From positions 1-64,000 of the forward strand of contig NZ_JAECZB010000009.1 in NCBI RefSeq assembly GCF_016056295.1: a DNA stretch of 64,000 nt, read 5' to 3'. Made by a program: the position numbers and the translations under genes. Below, piece after piece: positions 31,180-40,022 of the stretch; positions within the stretch are counted from its first letter, which is position 1, and every line of letters starts with the position of its first letter. The DNA comes from Atlanticothrix silvestris CENA357. GTDB lineage: Bacteria > Cyanobacteriota > Cyanobacteriia > Cyanobacteriales > Nostocaceae. Below the pieces are notes generated by a model. The model did not search any database. It was not told where the DNA came from and saw only the letters and a list, made by a program, of their open reading frames with translations.

Positions 31180-32424
31180 CTAAAGAATTTTGGGAGTTGG
31201 TATAGGAATAATAAATTTACCGCCCTGCTGTTTATATGCTTCTTGTTGCTGCATGATTTCCTCAGCAAAGTTCCAAGCCAGAATTAAGACATAATCTGGC
31301 TTATCTTCTAAAAGCTTGGAAGGTGCAAAGATAGGCAAATGATTACCGCCCATATAGCGGCCTTGCTTGAAGGGATTCAAATCTACTACATAATCCAGTA
31401 ACTTTTGATCGATGTCTGCGTAACTCAAGAGGGTTGTAGCTTTTGCTGCTGCACCGTAACCAGCAATTCGTTTTCCTTGTTGCTTCAAATTTACTAGAAT
31501 ATCTAGCAAAGCGCTTTTAATGGTACGGATGCGATCGGCAAAGTTGCTATAGTAATTAAATTTATCTACACCTCGCGCTGCTTCTGTCTGCAACAAAGAC
31601 TTGACTGATTCATCAACCGCTTCATGGTGTCCCACAAACAGGCGCAAAGAGCCGCCATGAATTGCTGTGCGTTGCACATCATTGAGAAACAAAGAGTGTC
31701 TTCTCAACAATCTATCCAAAGCAGTTACTGAAAAGTAGCATAGGTGCTGATGATAAATTGTGTCAAACTGGCAATGATCCACTAAATCCACTACATAAGG
31801 TACTTCAATCACTGCCACGCCATTGGCTTTTAATAGAACTTTCATCCCTGCCACAAAGCCGTTGAGGTCGGGCACATGAGCTAAAACATTATTTGCTAGA
31901 AAAACATCAGCTAAGTTTCCCGATGCTCGCAGTTGCTCGGCCAAGTCCTTAGTAAAGAAAGTACAAATGCTAGGGATACCAGCTTTCTGAGCTACTTCAA
32001 CAGGCCCGACTGCCGGGTCAATACCTAACACAGGAATGCCTCTGTCTACAAAGTTTTTCAACATATAGCCATCGTTACTAGCGGCTTCAATAACTAGGCT
32101 GTTGCTGTCAAGTTTATGCGATTCAATAATTTCTAACGCGCTCTGGCGAAAGTGCTTCAGCAATGAGGAAGAAACTGAAGAAAAATAAGGATAATCTCGA
32201 CAAAAGAGAATTTCTGGCGGCACAGTTGTTGTAATTTGCACTAGCCCACTGCTGGGAGAAAAGGCTAGCTCTAAAGGAGCAGTATACTCTGGTTGACCTA
32301 GCTGGTCTTTGGTGAGCAATGCATCTGCTAGTGGTGTGTTACCGAAGGAAATAATTAACTCCAAGTCATCAATACCACTTGCACGACAAGGCGGCATCAA
32401 ATCAAGAGCGATCGCATCTATCAT
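31180..32424 (-). CDS. SAM-dependent C-methyltransferase with degraded zinc site
   Basis: This 414-residue protein has the layout of sugar C-methyltransferases: N-terminal zinc-like region, SAM domain ([30 protein letters not shown]) and a C-terminal domain ([19 protein letters not shown]). In family members the N-terminus carries CxxC pairs; here they are eroded ([13 protein letters not shown] and [11 protein letters not shown]), leaving one Cys. Catalysis may still occur because the SAM and substrate domains look intact. It is 26 bp downstream of the epimerase and 10 bp upstream of the second methyltransferase. Confidence 0.82.
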   Translation of the reverse strand: MIDAIALDLMPPCRASGIDDLELIISFGNTPLADALLTKDQLGQPEYTAPLELAFSPSSGLVQITTTVPPEILFCRDYPYFSSVSSSLLKHFRQSALEIIESHKLDSNSLVIEAASNDGYMLKNFVDRGIPVLGIDPAVGPVEVAQKAGIPSICTFFTKDLAEQLRASGNLADVFLANNVLAHVPDLNGFVAGMKVLLKANGVAVIEVPYVVDLVDHCQFDTIYHQHLCYFSVTALDRLLRRHSLFLNDVQRTAIHGGSLRLFVGHHEAVDESVKSLLQTEAARGVDKFNYYSNFADRIRTIKSALLDILVNLKQQGKRIAGYGAAAKATTLLSYADIDQKLLDYVVDLNPFKQGRYMGGNHLPIFAPSKLLEDKPDYVLILAWNFAEEIMQQQEAYKQQGGKFIIPIPTPKIL

Positions 32425-32449
32425 AGTTGCTTGTTTTTCTTGCTAGGGG

Positions 32450-33475
32450 TTAAATTTTCCAGCGCAGGGTGGTGTCTATTTGTCTTTTTCTAAGTAATTC
32501 TCGGATATGTGCAATCCGTTTATACTTTTGTCCTTCAAATTCTTCCAAGGTCAAACCGACTTTCTGATAGGCTCTGTAAAGTTCTTTTGCTCCTTTGTAG
32601 GCATCCCATTGGGGTTGAAATTCTGGTAATGTACGTATAATTTTGCTACAATCAACACGATAACAACGGCGATCTTTCCCTGCATCTGGAGCATATTCAA
32701 TATCACAGCCAGGAATCGTTTGTTGAACGATTGTCGCTAAGTCCCGAATGCGATAGTTATCTTCGTTGCGTCCCACATTGAAGGCTTGATTATGTATAAC
32801 CTGACGGGGAGCGTGCAATACACTCATGAAGGCACGAGAGATATCTTCAATATGGACAATGGGTCGCCAGGGAGTGCCGTCACTTTTAATATAAATTCTG
32901 CCAGTAGCAAAGGCCCAAGCTACTAAGTTGTTGAGTACCAAATCAAAGCGCAGGCGGGGCGAGACACCGTAAGCAGTGGCGTTACGTAAAAAAGTAGGGC
33001 TAAAGTTGTCATCGGCTAATTGGCTAATATCTCCTTCAGCCCTGACTTTGGAGATGCCATAAGGTGTAATTGGATGAAAAGGTGATTCTTCATTCAACCA
33101 GCCTTCTCCACCAGCACCATAGTTACTACAGGAAGAGGAAAATACAAATCTTTCAACTCCCACCTGTTTGGCTAACTTTGCCAGTCTTACAGAGGCAACG
33201 TGATTGATTTGGTAAGTTAAATCGGGATTTAAGTCTCCTAAAGGGTCATTAGAAAGGCCTGCCAGATGTAATATTGCCTCGAAACCCTCCAAATCGGATA
33301 CTTCGACATCGCGGATATCTTTTTTCAATTCAGGGATGTTCTTAATCCCCTCACCAAAAGTGCTACCTGCAAACAAATTACTATCTAATCCTACAACCTC
33401 ATGCCCTGCTGCTAAGAGCATAGGAATCATGACCGTTCCAATGTAACCCTGGTGTCCCGTTACTAATACTCGCAT
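32450..33475 (-). CDS. NAD-dependent sugar epimerase/dehydratase
   Basis: This extended SDR of about 341 residues starts [13 protein letters not shown], with glycine motif residues 7, 10 and 13 and catalytic Tyr139/Lys143 ([11 protein letters not shown]). Thr/Ser at the catalytic Ser position is in [10 protein letters not shown] chose the ATG at 33475; the longer ORF start at 33511 lies deeper in the upstream gene. It overlaps the 3' end of the cytidylyltransferase by 77 bp, so the two are translationally linked. It probably epimerises, reduces or dehydrates a CDP-sugar. Confidence 0.85.
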   Translation of the reverse strand: MRVLVTGHQGYIGTVMIPMLLAAGHEVVGLDSNLFAGSTFGEGIKNIPELKKDIRDVEVSDLEGFEAILHLAGLSNDPLGDLNPDLTYQINHVASVRLAKLAKQVGVERFVFSSSCSNYGAGGEGWLNEESPFHPITPYGISKVRAEGDISQLADDNFSPTFLRNATAYGVSPRLRFDLVLNNLVAWAFATGRIYIKSDGTPWRPIVHIEDISRAFMSVLHAPRQVIHNQAFNVGRNEDNYRIRDLATIVQQTIPGCDIEYAPDAGKDRRCYRVDCSKIIRTLPEFQPQWDAYKGAKELYRAYQKVGLTLEEFEGQKYKRIAHIRELLRKRQIDTTLRWKI

Positions 33476-34250
33476 CTTGTTCTTCCCAGATTTTCCACGG
33501 TGCATTACCACTTTGCCAAAGACTGTCTAGGCGGCGCTTATCACGTAAGGTATCCATACACTGCCAGAATGAAGAATGCTTGTATGCCATCAGCTGACCG
33601 TCTTGGGCTAATCTCTCTAGAGGTGTTTTTTCCCATTGAGTGTCATCTCCGTCAATGTAATCAAAGATCTCTGGTTCTAGGACAAAAAAAGCACCATTAA
33701 TCCAGCCTTCGCGGGTTTGTGGCTTTTCAGAAAATTCGACAATTTGATCACCATCTAACTCCAGATGACCAAACCGGGCTGGCGGTCGTACTGCTGTTAA
33801 GGTAGCGAGTTTGCCATGAGAGCGATGGAATGCCAGCAGTTCATGCAAATTTAAATCGGAAACTCCATCACCCCAGGTGAGCATAAAAGTCTGATTGTCT
33901 ACATAGGGAGCTAGCCGTTTGATACGACCACCTGTGTTGGTGTTAAGTCCGGTATCAACTAACTCAACTATCCAGTTTGGTTTGTAACCCCCATGCATTT
34001 TAAATTCGCCAGTTTGTAAGTTGACAGTGAGGTTACTGTTCAGAGAACAATAGTCCACCATATATTTTTTGATGACTTCAGCTTTATAGCCAAGAGCGAT
34101 CGCAAAATTATTGAAGCCATAGTGGGCATAATGCATCATAATGTGCCACAGGATGGGCTGCCCACCAATTTCGATCATAGGCTTAGGTTTGCTTTCAGTT
34201 TCTTCAGCCAGGCGGGTGCCTAAACCTCCAGCCAGAATTGCAACTTTCAT
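33399..34250 (-). CDS. rfbF: Glucose-1-phosphate cytidylyltransferase
   Basis: This enzyme makes CDP-glucose from CTP and glucose 1-phosphate, the entry to CDP-deoxysugar synthesis. The N-terminus [20 protein letters not shown] and [16 protein letters not shown] are diagnostic, and [11 protein letters not shown] is the metal/nucleotide motif. It has 283 residues against about 257 in the family. The family normally ends near APWKIWE; the last 27 residues are read from the same DNA as the start of the epimerase, in another frame. No CDP-glucose 4,6-dehydratase (rfbG) is in the window. Confidence 0.92.
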   Translation of the reverse strand: MKVAILAGGLGTRLAEETESKPKPMIEIGGQPILWHIMMHYAHYGFNNFAIALGYKAEVIKKYMVDYCSLNSNLTVNLQTGEFKMHGGYKPNWIVELVDTGLNTNTGGRIKRLAPYVDNQTFMLTWGDGVSDLNLHELLAFHRSHGKLATLTAVRPPARFGHLELDGDQIVEFSEKPQTREGWINGAFFVLEPEIFDYIDGDDTQWEKTPLERLAQDGQLMAYKHSSFWQCMDTLRDKRRLDSLWQSGNAPWKIWEEQDASISNGTPGLHWNGHDSYALSSRA

Positions 34251-34361
34251 AGTTGAATAATTAGATCGTTGTTGAAATTAATTTGAGATACTGTTGTAAC
34301 TATTCCCGCTTGAATCATCCCTCAAGCAAATATGCAATGCTGGTTTTGCAAACATGGCTTT

Positions 34362-34486
34362 TGATACCTAGCATTCGACTTTCCATATCACACCGTTACT
34401 CGTAACTCACTAACGGTTGAGCTCTGTGGATTCCTTGCAAGGGAGGAAGCGGCATGTGAATTAAAGTTGGGATATGAGGCATCAAC
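34362..34486 (+). pseudogene. Possible TnpB C-terminal remnant
   Basis: One frame reads NSLTVELCGFLAREEAACEL, then KLGYEAST and TGA. It has the look of the end of IS200/IS605 TnpB proteins, with a strong short hairpin (CTTTTTTAAC/GTTAAAAAAG) just after, where such elements have end structures. No upstream TnpB domain remains. The assignment rests on pattern only. Confidence 0.25.
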
Positions 34487-34631
34487 CTGATGGGCTTTTT
34501 TAACCTGCTCGTTAAAAAAGAGATGAGAGAGCTGTAGTGCTTAAAAATCGGCGTTGCTGATTAATGGGATGATTTTTATCTCACGCAAAGGCGCAAAGGG
34601 TAAGAGTTGTCAAAGTTAAATTTTAATCATT

Positions 34632-35030
34632 TCATCCCGCACTTATGCAATACCAAAAAATCTGATCGGGATCGCAAACATGGTTTTTCAGCAGATGTTG
34701 TACTGTTTCTTTGAAAACCAAATTAACAGGCACATTAATTTTATCTTGAAGTTTGAGATACTTAGCAAAGACCGAACCATAAGCTGTAATATAGCAGTTC
34801 TCGCTTAGGTGCAGTACAGTTTTGATCTCTCTCCAAACCTCTCTCCTTTTAAGAGAGAAGCTTTGAGTTTTACTCCCCAACGCTAGTAGCGAAGGGGCTG
34901 GGGGTTAGGTCTGTATTCTGTATTCCATGCAATTAAAAACTGCTATAATCAAACCGACCACATCTCGTGGTTGCCCCCAATCGATGTAATACAGTCCTTT
35001 GTAATCGTGGAGAAACGAGCCTACAAAAAT
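34632..35030 (-). pseudogene. Unrecognised gene fragment split by a MITE-like element
   Basis: The minus strand encodes FVGSFLHDYKGLYYIDWGQP and RDVVGLI up to 34948, then, after the element at 34790-34947, ITAYGSVFAKYLKLQDKINV and onward to a stop at 34632. Removing the element with one TA keeps the frame (156 bp). I do not recognise the protein family. Text upstream of 35030 is interrupted by another repeat. Confidence 0.5.
34790..34947. mobile_element. 158-bp MITE-like element, TATAGCAGTT ends
   Basis: Perfect 10-bp inverted ends TATAGCAGTT (34790-34799) and AACTGCTATA (34938-34947) enclose CTCTCC/GGAGAGG-type repeat DNA. If TA is the target duplication, as for Tc/mariner-like MITEs, excision restores a continuous frame in the flanking fragment. 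No transposase is present. Confidence 0.6.
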
Positions 35031-35754
35031 TTAGGTGCTACTTCTTAGACGCGCTTTTATGGGAGACCTAACCCCAATCCCTAAAAGGGATTTGGAGATA
35101 ATTTAAAGCTTCTCTCTTTGCAAGAGAGAGGAGGAGACATAATAACTTCTCCTATAATCGACACTGCATGAATGGTGGGCGAACAAAACTTTTCAAAACA
35201 AAGAAGTTTTCCATATCCGGTGAAAAGGCAGATCCAGAAATAGTTATAAATAAACTAGGAAAACACATTGCTAATTTAGATATAACCGTGTGGGTATGTA
35301 CTTCATGCGTGAATATTATCAGTCGCACACCACAATAATCAATGGAAATGCAACAACATTTATTTACCAAAAATTTTATTGGTTAAATAAGTATAAAATA
35401 ATAAAATAAACTAATAAAAATAACAAGCCAATCCGTGTCTACGCTCTGGCAATATAGGTGGTTCTGGTTGGGGACTACCCATTACATCTGCGATCATTTT
35501 TGCACATTAAAGTAGTTCAGACGTTATGAGCCAATCAAGTAAATATACTATATTGATTATTAGCCTGCCTTCTAAATAGGTAGTAAGTAATGGACAAAAT
35601 ACATTTGTTAATTACCATGATGGTTATCAATTAGTAAATTTGTTCAGAAATTCACTTAACATTTTTGAATGTTACAAAAATGTAGTATGATTTAACAACA
35701 AAGTTTGAATTTTGTATAGACACAGAATGGCTTACCGTAAGATAGCGGTATTAA

Positions 35755-36627
35755 TCACCCACGTTTATCAACTACAGACTTGATCATTCTATCATCCATA
35801 CACCGTTGCTTTTCTACACGCATTCGGTTAAATTTTGGTATATCAATCCATCGATAAATTGCATCTACAAATGGTGAATATAATTGTCCAATTGCAAATA
35901 GTAATCTCGTAAAACATTCTGTTATTAGTTCTTGATTAACAATTATTTCTGCCTTATTTTGCTTAATAGCTCGGATTACAGCATTCGCTACATAAGTTGG
36001 TGTAGATTTACCAGCTAATTGTGGCGCAATGGAGCTATTTTTAGCAACTGACCCTATTGGAGATATATACCCTGGACAAATTACAGACATCTCCACTCCG
36101 GTACCAACCAATTCTTGCCGCATAGCATCACTCCATATAATCAAACCTGCTTTACTTGCAGAATAAGTACTGCTATAAGCAACTCCTTTTTTACCACCTA
36201 AAGAAGCTATATTTACAATGTGTCCACTACGCTGTTTCAACATATTTGGCAAAAACAAACGGGTTAATTCAATGGGAGAAAGTAGATTTACTTCCAACAC
36301 TGACTGGATTTCATCTAAAGAATAATCGGTAAAAAACTGACAAATTTCTATGCCAGCATTATTAATTAATATATCAACTTTTCCCACAGATTGATGAATC
36401 AAGTATTTGAGAGTTGACAATTTATTTACATCCTTAAGATCAAAGGGGATGCTGATGCTTTTGCCGCCCAAAGCCGTGATTTCATCACATGTTATATCTA
36501 GTTCTGCCTTGGAGCGAGAAACACAAACGACAGTTGCTTTTTCTATCGCCAGGGCACGGGCAATATATACTCCCAAACCGCGTGAAGCACCTGTTAGAAG
36601 TACTGTCTTACCTGCTAAATTTGTCAT
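35755..36627 (-). CDS. Short-chain dehydrogenase/reductase
   Basis: This 290-residue classical SDR has the cofactor motif TGASRGLG (residues 12-19), NNAG at 88-91, and catalytic Ser141, Tyr154 and Lys158 (YSASK). The SRSK after the second beta strand suggests NADP preference. The C-terminal extension beyond 240 is hydrophobic and resembles membrane-associated SDRs acting on lipids or retinol-like substrates. The substrate is unknown. It stands alone between two long spacers; a phased TTGCA array lies about 240 bp upstream. Confidence 0.87.
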   Translation of the reverse strand: MTNLAGKTVLLTGASRGLGVYIARALAIEKATVVCVSRSKAELDITCDEITALGGKSISIPFDLKDVNKLSTLKYLIHQSVGKVDILINNAGIEICQFFTDYSLDEIQSVLEVNLLSPIELTRLFLPNMLKQRSGHIVNIASLGGKKGVAYSSTYSASKAGLIIWSDAMRQELVGTGVEMSVICPGYISPIGSVAKNSSIAPQLAGKSTPTYVANAVIRAIKQNKAEIIVNQELITECFTRLLFAIGQLYSPFVDAIYRWIDIPKFNRMRVEKQRCMDDRMIKSVVDKRG

Positions 36628-37309
36628 AAATAACTCCTTATTCTGTTATTGTTAACACTCTTGATAAAAGTCGAAATTTAGAACTGTTTTTGAGGTTCTA
36701 TTATTTAAGTACAGCTACTTTTAACTTTCCCTGTTTAGACCATGCTTTAAAAATAAGTTTGTTATCCTACTGAAGCCTTTACAGCATCAAAGAAACTAAA
36801 GCTTTGTACACTCTTCAGGTTTCGTTTTATCAATTTTGAATTATTTATATAATATGTTACTGAGATACTCAATTGCAACTCATATGCAACACATTGAGGA
36901 TATGAAGAATTGGCATTGATAACTATTAGTAATGAGTCATTTGTTGTAAACACAAATGACTCATTACAACTTATTTTAAAATTTAAATACTTAGTAGCTT
37001 AATACACGTTTAATATAATAAAAATTTCGACAAACAATTATTATTAAATTTACTTAATTTTATCAAGTTATCTATTTAATATAACTTTGACTTCTCTCAA
37101 ATTATTATAGTTAGAGGTGACTGTTTGACATGATAAAAAAAGTGATCATTCTTGCAATATATCAGGTTCCAACCACCTAGATTACAAGAGCGATCGCAAT
37201 TGCATATCATAATAATTTAAAGTTTGCAAAACCCTTTTAAACTAATATTTAATTGATTTTAAGCGTTAAACATTAGTTTCTCTGAGCAACATTATCTATA
37301 TTGCTAATT
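36628..37309. other. AT-rich spacer with TTGCA array and perfect 15-bp hairpin
   Basis: No gene is seen. It contains phased array copy B (36864-36890), a perfect inverted repeat with 15-bp arms and 9-nt loop (36929-36943 and 36953-36967), and a HIP1 site near 37190. The ORF-like minus-strand reading at 36762-36953 has no support. Confidence 0.6.
36864..36890 (-). promoter_or_regulatory. Phased TTGCA array, copy B
   Basis: On the minus strand TTGCATATGAG and TTGCAATTGAG follow each other with an 11-bp period (plus TGCAA at 36885 and 36874), then TATCTCAGT. The block GATACTCAATTGCAA is identical to copy A. It is about 240 bp upstream of the SDR gene on the same strand. Confidence 0.5.
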
Positions 37310-38677
37310 TTACCAAAAAGCTTTTGCTTCTTTCCCTTCTAATACGTCAGGATTTTGTATGCTCCTCTTCTTGATTTGTCGATATGTAAAAAAGGCAATG
37401 ATCAAAAATTTTAGTTTTTTAACTATTGTAAATAAATTATTGTTTGTATCTATTATATGTTTAAAAATTTCAATTTTTTTTGTCAAAGGTAGCCACCAAG
37501 GTAAGCCATCATCTACAATTTTTTTAATGTTATGCTCTCCATATAGTAATTTCAATCCTTGAACAGAATTAGTCCATCTATAGATTTGTTCTATCCAAGC
37601 TTTTTTTGGCGGATTATCTGTTGTCATATCTGTAACTTTAGGGGTTCTATTTGTAGCGACAACATCTATCAATATGTCGCCTTTAAAGCCTGCATATTCT
37701 GCCAAGATAGTGAGATGAGAGTCTTCACATCGACTTCCTGGATAACTTTCGGCAATCACTGTTAACAAGCTAATTATGATATCAGTTTTACCAAATGTAC
37801 CACCTCCAGGTTTAGTCATAAAACTGCTAAATCTACCGTGAACAATATCTAAAAACCATTGAATAGGAGGCAAATCTTCGCTAAAATTAGGCACCAAGAC
37901 CTCAAGTTTATCTAACATAGCTTTTTGATAAACTAAAAATTTATGTTTTACACCCAAAATATCTATACCCGACTGATTTTTTAGCTGATTTATGATTATT
38001 TTCAAACCGTTAGAATCTGGCTCGATAAATGAATACTTATGCTCTACTAAAAATTGAGATTCAGCATCAAAAGTTACTAAAATTGCAGGTGGTATCCACC
38101 CATTATCTATACTCTTAATCAGTAATGAGCCATAAATATCTCCCAGAACTCGAATTTTACCTGCTGAGTATTGCCCCTCTTGTTGATGAACAACAAATAT
38201 CCTATATTTAGTTGGAGGAAAGTCAATGTTAGTTATGCAATAGGGTTTACCTTCGCACATTAAATTGTCAAATATTTTAGCTGGAGTGTTATTTGCCACT
38301 TTTTCTCCAGTATAAAGATGAATCACTTGGACATCTGGACGCAAAGTAAAACGATCAATAACAGCCGGACATTCAAAACCATTGTTGAGACCGATTATTA
38401 TATCAGCCATCATTTCTATTTCAGAGATTTGTTGGATAATTTTTGGGATAGTATAGGGTAAATAATTTTCAGCACCTTTAGCAGCTGCTACTATTCCTAA
38501 TATTCTTATATGGTCAAAAGTATTGTTAGTTTTAGCTTGAATCCATGCTCTGTAAGACAAAACATTTTTTACGTCCGCTTCTAACGTTTTGTCTTGTTGT
38601 TTGCGTAATGTAAGTCCTGGTTCTCCTAAAAATTTATTAGAGAAATCATATTTTAATGATAGCTTAGTCAACATCAT
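37310..38677 (-). CDS. GT2-like glycosyltransferase (divergent)
   Basis: The preferred start is ATG 38677 (about 455 residues, MMLTKLSLKYDFSNKF) with AAGG 9 nt upstream; the longer ORF to 38794 adds residues that belong to a decayed ABC gene. Motifs fit a GT-A, family 2 type enzyme: RILGIVAAAKGAENYLPYT, acidic VTFDAES, GGGTFGKTD, an ED motif in RCEDSHLTILA, and EQIYRW resembling QxxRW. The C-terminus has a hydrophobic stretch (LKFLIIAFFTYRQIKK), suggesting membrane attachment. A second copy of that C-terminus survives at 28176-28379. Substrate unknown. Confidence 0.6.
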   Translation of the reverse strand: MMLTKLSLKYDFSNKFLGEPGLTLRKQQDKTLEADVKNVLSYRAWIQAKTNNTFDHIRILGIVAAAKGAENYLPYTIPKIIQQISEIEMMADIIIGLNNGFECPAVIDRFTLRPDVQVIHLYTGEKVANNTPAKIFDNLMCEGKPYCITNIDFPPTKYRIFVVHQQEGQYSAGKIRVLGDIYGSLLIKSIDNGWIPPAILVTFDAESQFLVEHKYSFIEPDSNGLKIIINQLKNQSGIDILGVKHKFLVYQKAMLDKLEVLVPNFSEDLPPIQWFLDIVHGRFSSFMTKPGGGTFGKTDIIISLLTVIAESYPGSRCEDSHLTILAEYAGFKGDILIDVVATNRTPKVTDMTTDNPPKKAWIEQIYRWTNSVQGLKLLYGEHNIKKIVDDGLPWWLPLTKKIEIFKHIIDTNNNLFTIVKKLKFLIIAFFTYRQIKKRSIQNPDVLEGKEAKAFW

Positions 38678-38830
38678 TGCTTTGATCCTTACCTTGCCAA
38701 TAATTAAATATTCAAGTTTTACTGTGCCGTATTCTCGTTTTATGAGCAGGTTTGCTAGATAAAAATATTGGTTATCAGTAGTGACAACCAACATAGTTTT
38801 TCCTCTATTATTTAACTTGGTAGTATGGAA
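38678..38830 (-). pseudogene. C-terminal remnant of a second SyrD-type ABC exporter
   Basis: In frame with and upstream of the GT-like gene, residues MLVVTTDNQYFYLANLLIKR and EYGTVKLE align with the end of the exporter at 26515-28152 (ILVISHDDKYFHIADWLIKM, EYGKVKVE). The DNA similarity continues upstream over CCTCTATT(A/T)TTTA to about 38830. It is the tail of a lost ABC gene that once preceded the GT-like gene. Confidence 0.65.
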
Positions 38831-39029
38831 TCATGACGCTCCTACCACTGTCATATTTAAGTACTGTATTATTTCTAACGACAGCAGATAGTTAAGCGGA
38901 ATTTTTTATTTTTTAGACATTCTCTTAGTGCTATTTAATCAATAACCACTATCTTTAATATGCATGATCATGTAAAACAAAAAGAGCAAATAAATAGGTT
39001 AAATGAGCGCATCTTTATTCAAAAGCTCA

Positions 39030-39863
39030 TCAAATTTTGAAGTCATTTAATTTCATCAAATGTAATCCATACATACTTTGAAACCTTGGAAATAGCGACA
39101 TCATCAACCGTTCTATAAAGGGAAATCTATTTAAGTATTGAGGAAAATCTGCTGGAATATAGACTGAACGATGTACCTGATACCTTGAATCCCAAGCTTG
39201 CATTTCCTGAATATTGCGAATTCCCCACTGGAACTGAGCATTTGTATATTTAACTGCATCGAATCTACGGCGAATTTTGATTAAAAATGGGGAGGTGGCA
39301 TCAAATAAAATCCACGAACCCGGAAAGTTTTCTGCCAATGTTTTAAATATATTTTTAACCTGCTGCTCAGAAAAATAAAGTAAAACACCTTCTGCAATAA
39401 ACAACATTGGCCCATTGCTTAAGCTTTTCACTTGATCTATCCACTCTGTTTCCAATATTGAAGCTGAGATGAAACGATGGCGATCGCTTTCTTGAAAAAA
39501 GCGTTTTCTGACAGCGATTGTATCAGGTAAATCTAGATCAAACCAGTGTAAACTTCCATCATCTAATCGTTCAAATCTATTATTCAGACCTGTACCAATT
39601 TCTAAAACTGAGGTCTGGGGATGGGTTTGTAAAAATTGTGTAACTATCTCATCGAATGCTCTATTACGAAGACATATTATAGCTTGAGAGCTTTTTTCTT
39701 GGGAGAATTTATGAAAATCATAGTCGATTTTAGCTAGGATAGTAGCAGCTTTTGAGTCAATCAAAATGGGATCGATTTGGTTCATCTCACACGCTCGTGC
39801 CCAAAGTGTAATTAGCAGCGTTTCTTGAATAATGCCCAAGCTGACAGTATTTGTATTAATCAT
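39030..39863 (-). CDS. LCM/TcmP-like class I methyltransferase
   Basis: This 277-residue protein resembles the leucine carboxyl methyltransferase/TcmP group: N-terminal ETLLITLWARACEM, SAM motif SVLEIGTGLNNRFERLDDG, then WFDLDLPD and FIAEGVLLYFSEQQV. Members O-methylate carboxyl or hydroxyl groups in secondary metabolism. It stands between a GT-like gene and a GT2 gene on the same strand. The substrate is not predictable. Confidence 0.82.
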   Translation of the reverse strand: MINTNTVSLGIIQETLLITLWARACEMNQIDPILIDSKAATILAKIDYDFHKFSQEKSSQAIICLRNRAFDEIVTQFLQTHPQTSVLEIGTGLNNRFERLDDGSLHWFDLDLPDTIAVRKRFFQESDRHRFISASILETEWIDQVKSLSNGPMLFIAEGVLLYFSEQQVKNIFKTLAENFPGSWILFDATSPFLIKIRRRFDAVKYTNAQFQWGIRNIQEMQAWDSRYQVHRSVYIPADFPQYLNRFPFIERLMMSLFPRFQSMYGLHLMKLNDFKI

Positions 39864-40022
39864 TGTTATTTGTAAAAAATGGCGGGGGAGTTGTTATCTA
39901 CTGAGATGTTGTATCGCTTGTAAGCATATTGTGAGATTTTTCATCAACACAGCTTGCTGATTTCATATTTGCAGCTGATTTATTGACGATGATGCAACAT
40001 TGAAGTTATGGAAATTTGTACT

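Larger units (their letters stand above)
34251..35754. other. 1.5-kb decayed region with repeats and gene fragments
   Basis: No intact gene is seen. From left: a 26-residue plus-strand tail resembling the end of an IS200/IS605 TnpB protein (to 34486), a 10-bp-stem hairpin (34495-34520), a CACGCAAAGGCGCAAAG repeat (34583-34599), a minus-strand gene fragment split by a MITE-like element (34632-35030), a second CTCTCC-type repeat (35060-35145), and AT-rich DNA. Its density of repeats marks it as a relic zone. Confidence 0.7.

Noticed and set aside
34820-35145. CRISPR array suspected from repeated CTCTCC/GGAGAGG blocks
   Set aside because: Blocks are diverged, irregularly spaced, inverted relative to each other and of the common dispersed-repeat type; there are no equal spacers and no cas genes.
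35152-35370. 72-codon minus-strand ORF
   Set aside because: It could be the upstream part of the broken gene at 34632-35030, but the join falls in a repeat and is out of frame under a simple TA excision; not called as a gene.
36762-36953. 63-codon minus-strand ORF
   Set aside because: It overlaps the TTGCA array and a hairpin, has no ribosome site and no coding character.
38678-38794. Taking 38794 as the start of the GT-like protein
   Set aside because: Those residues match the C-terminus of the ABC exporter, and a good ribosome site precedes the ATG at 38677.
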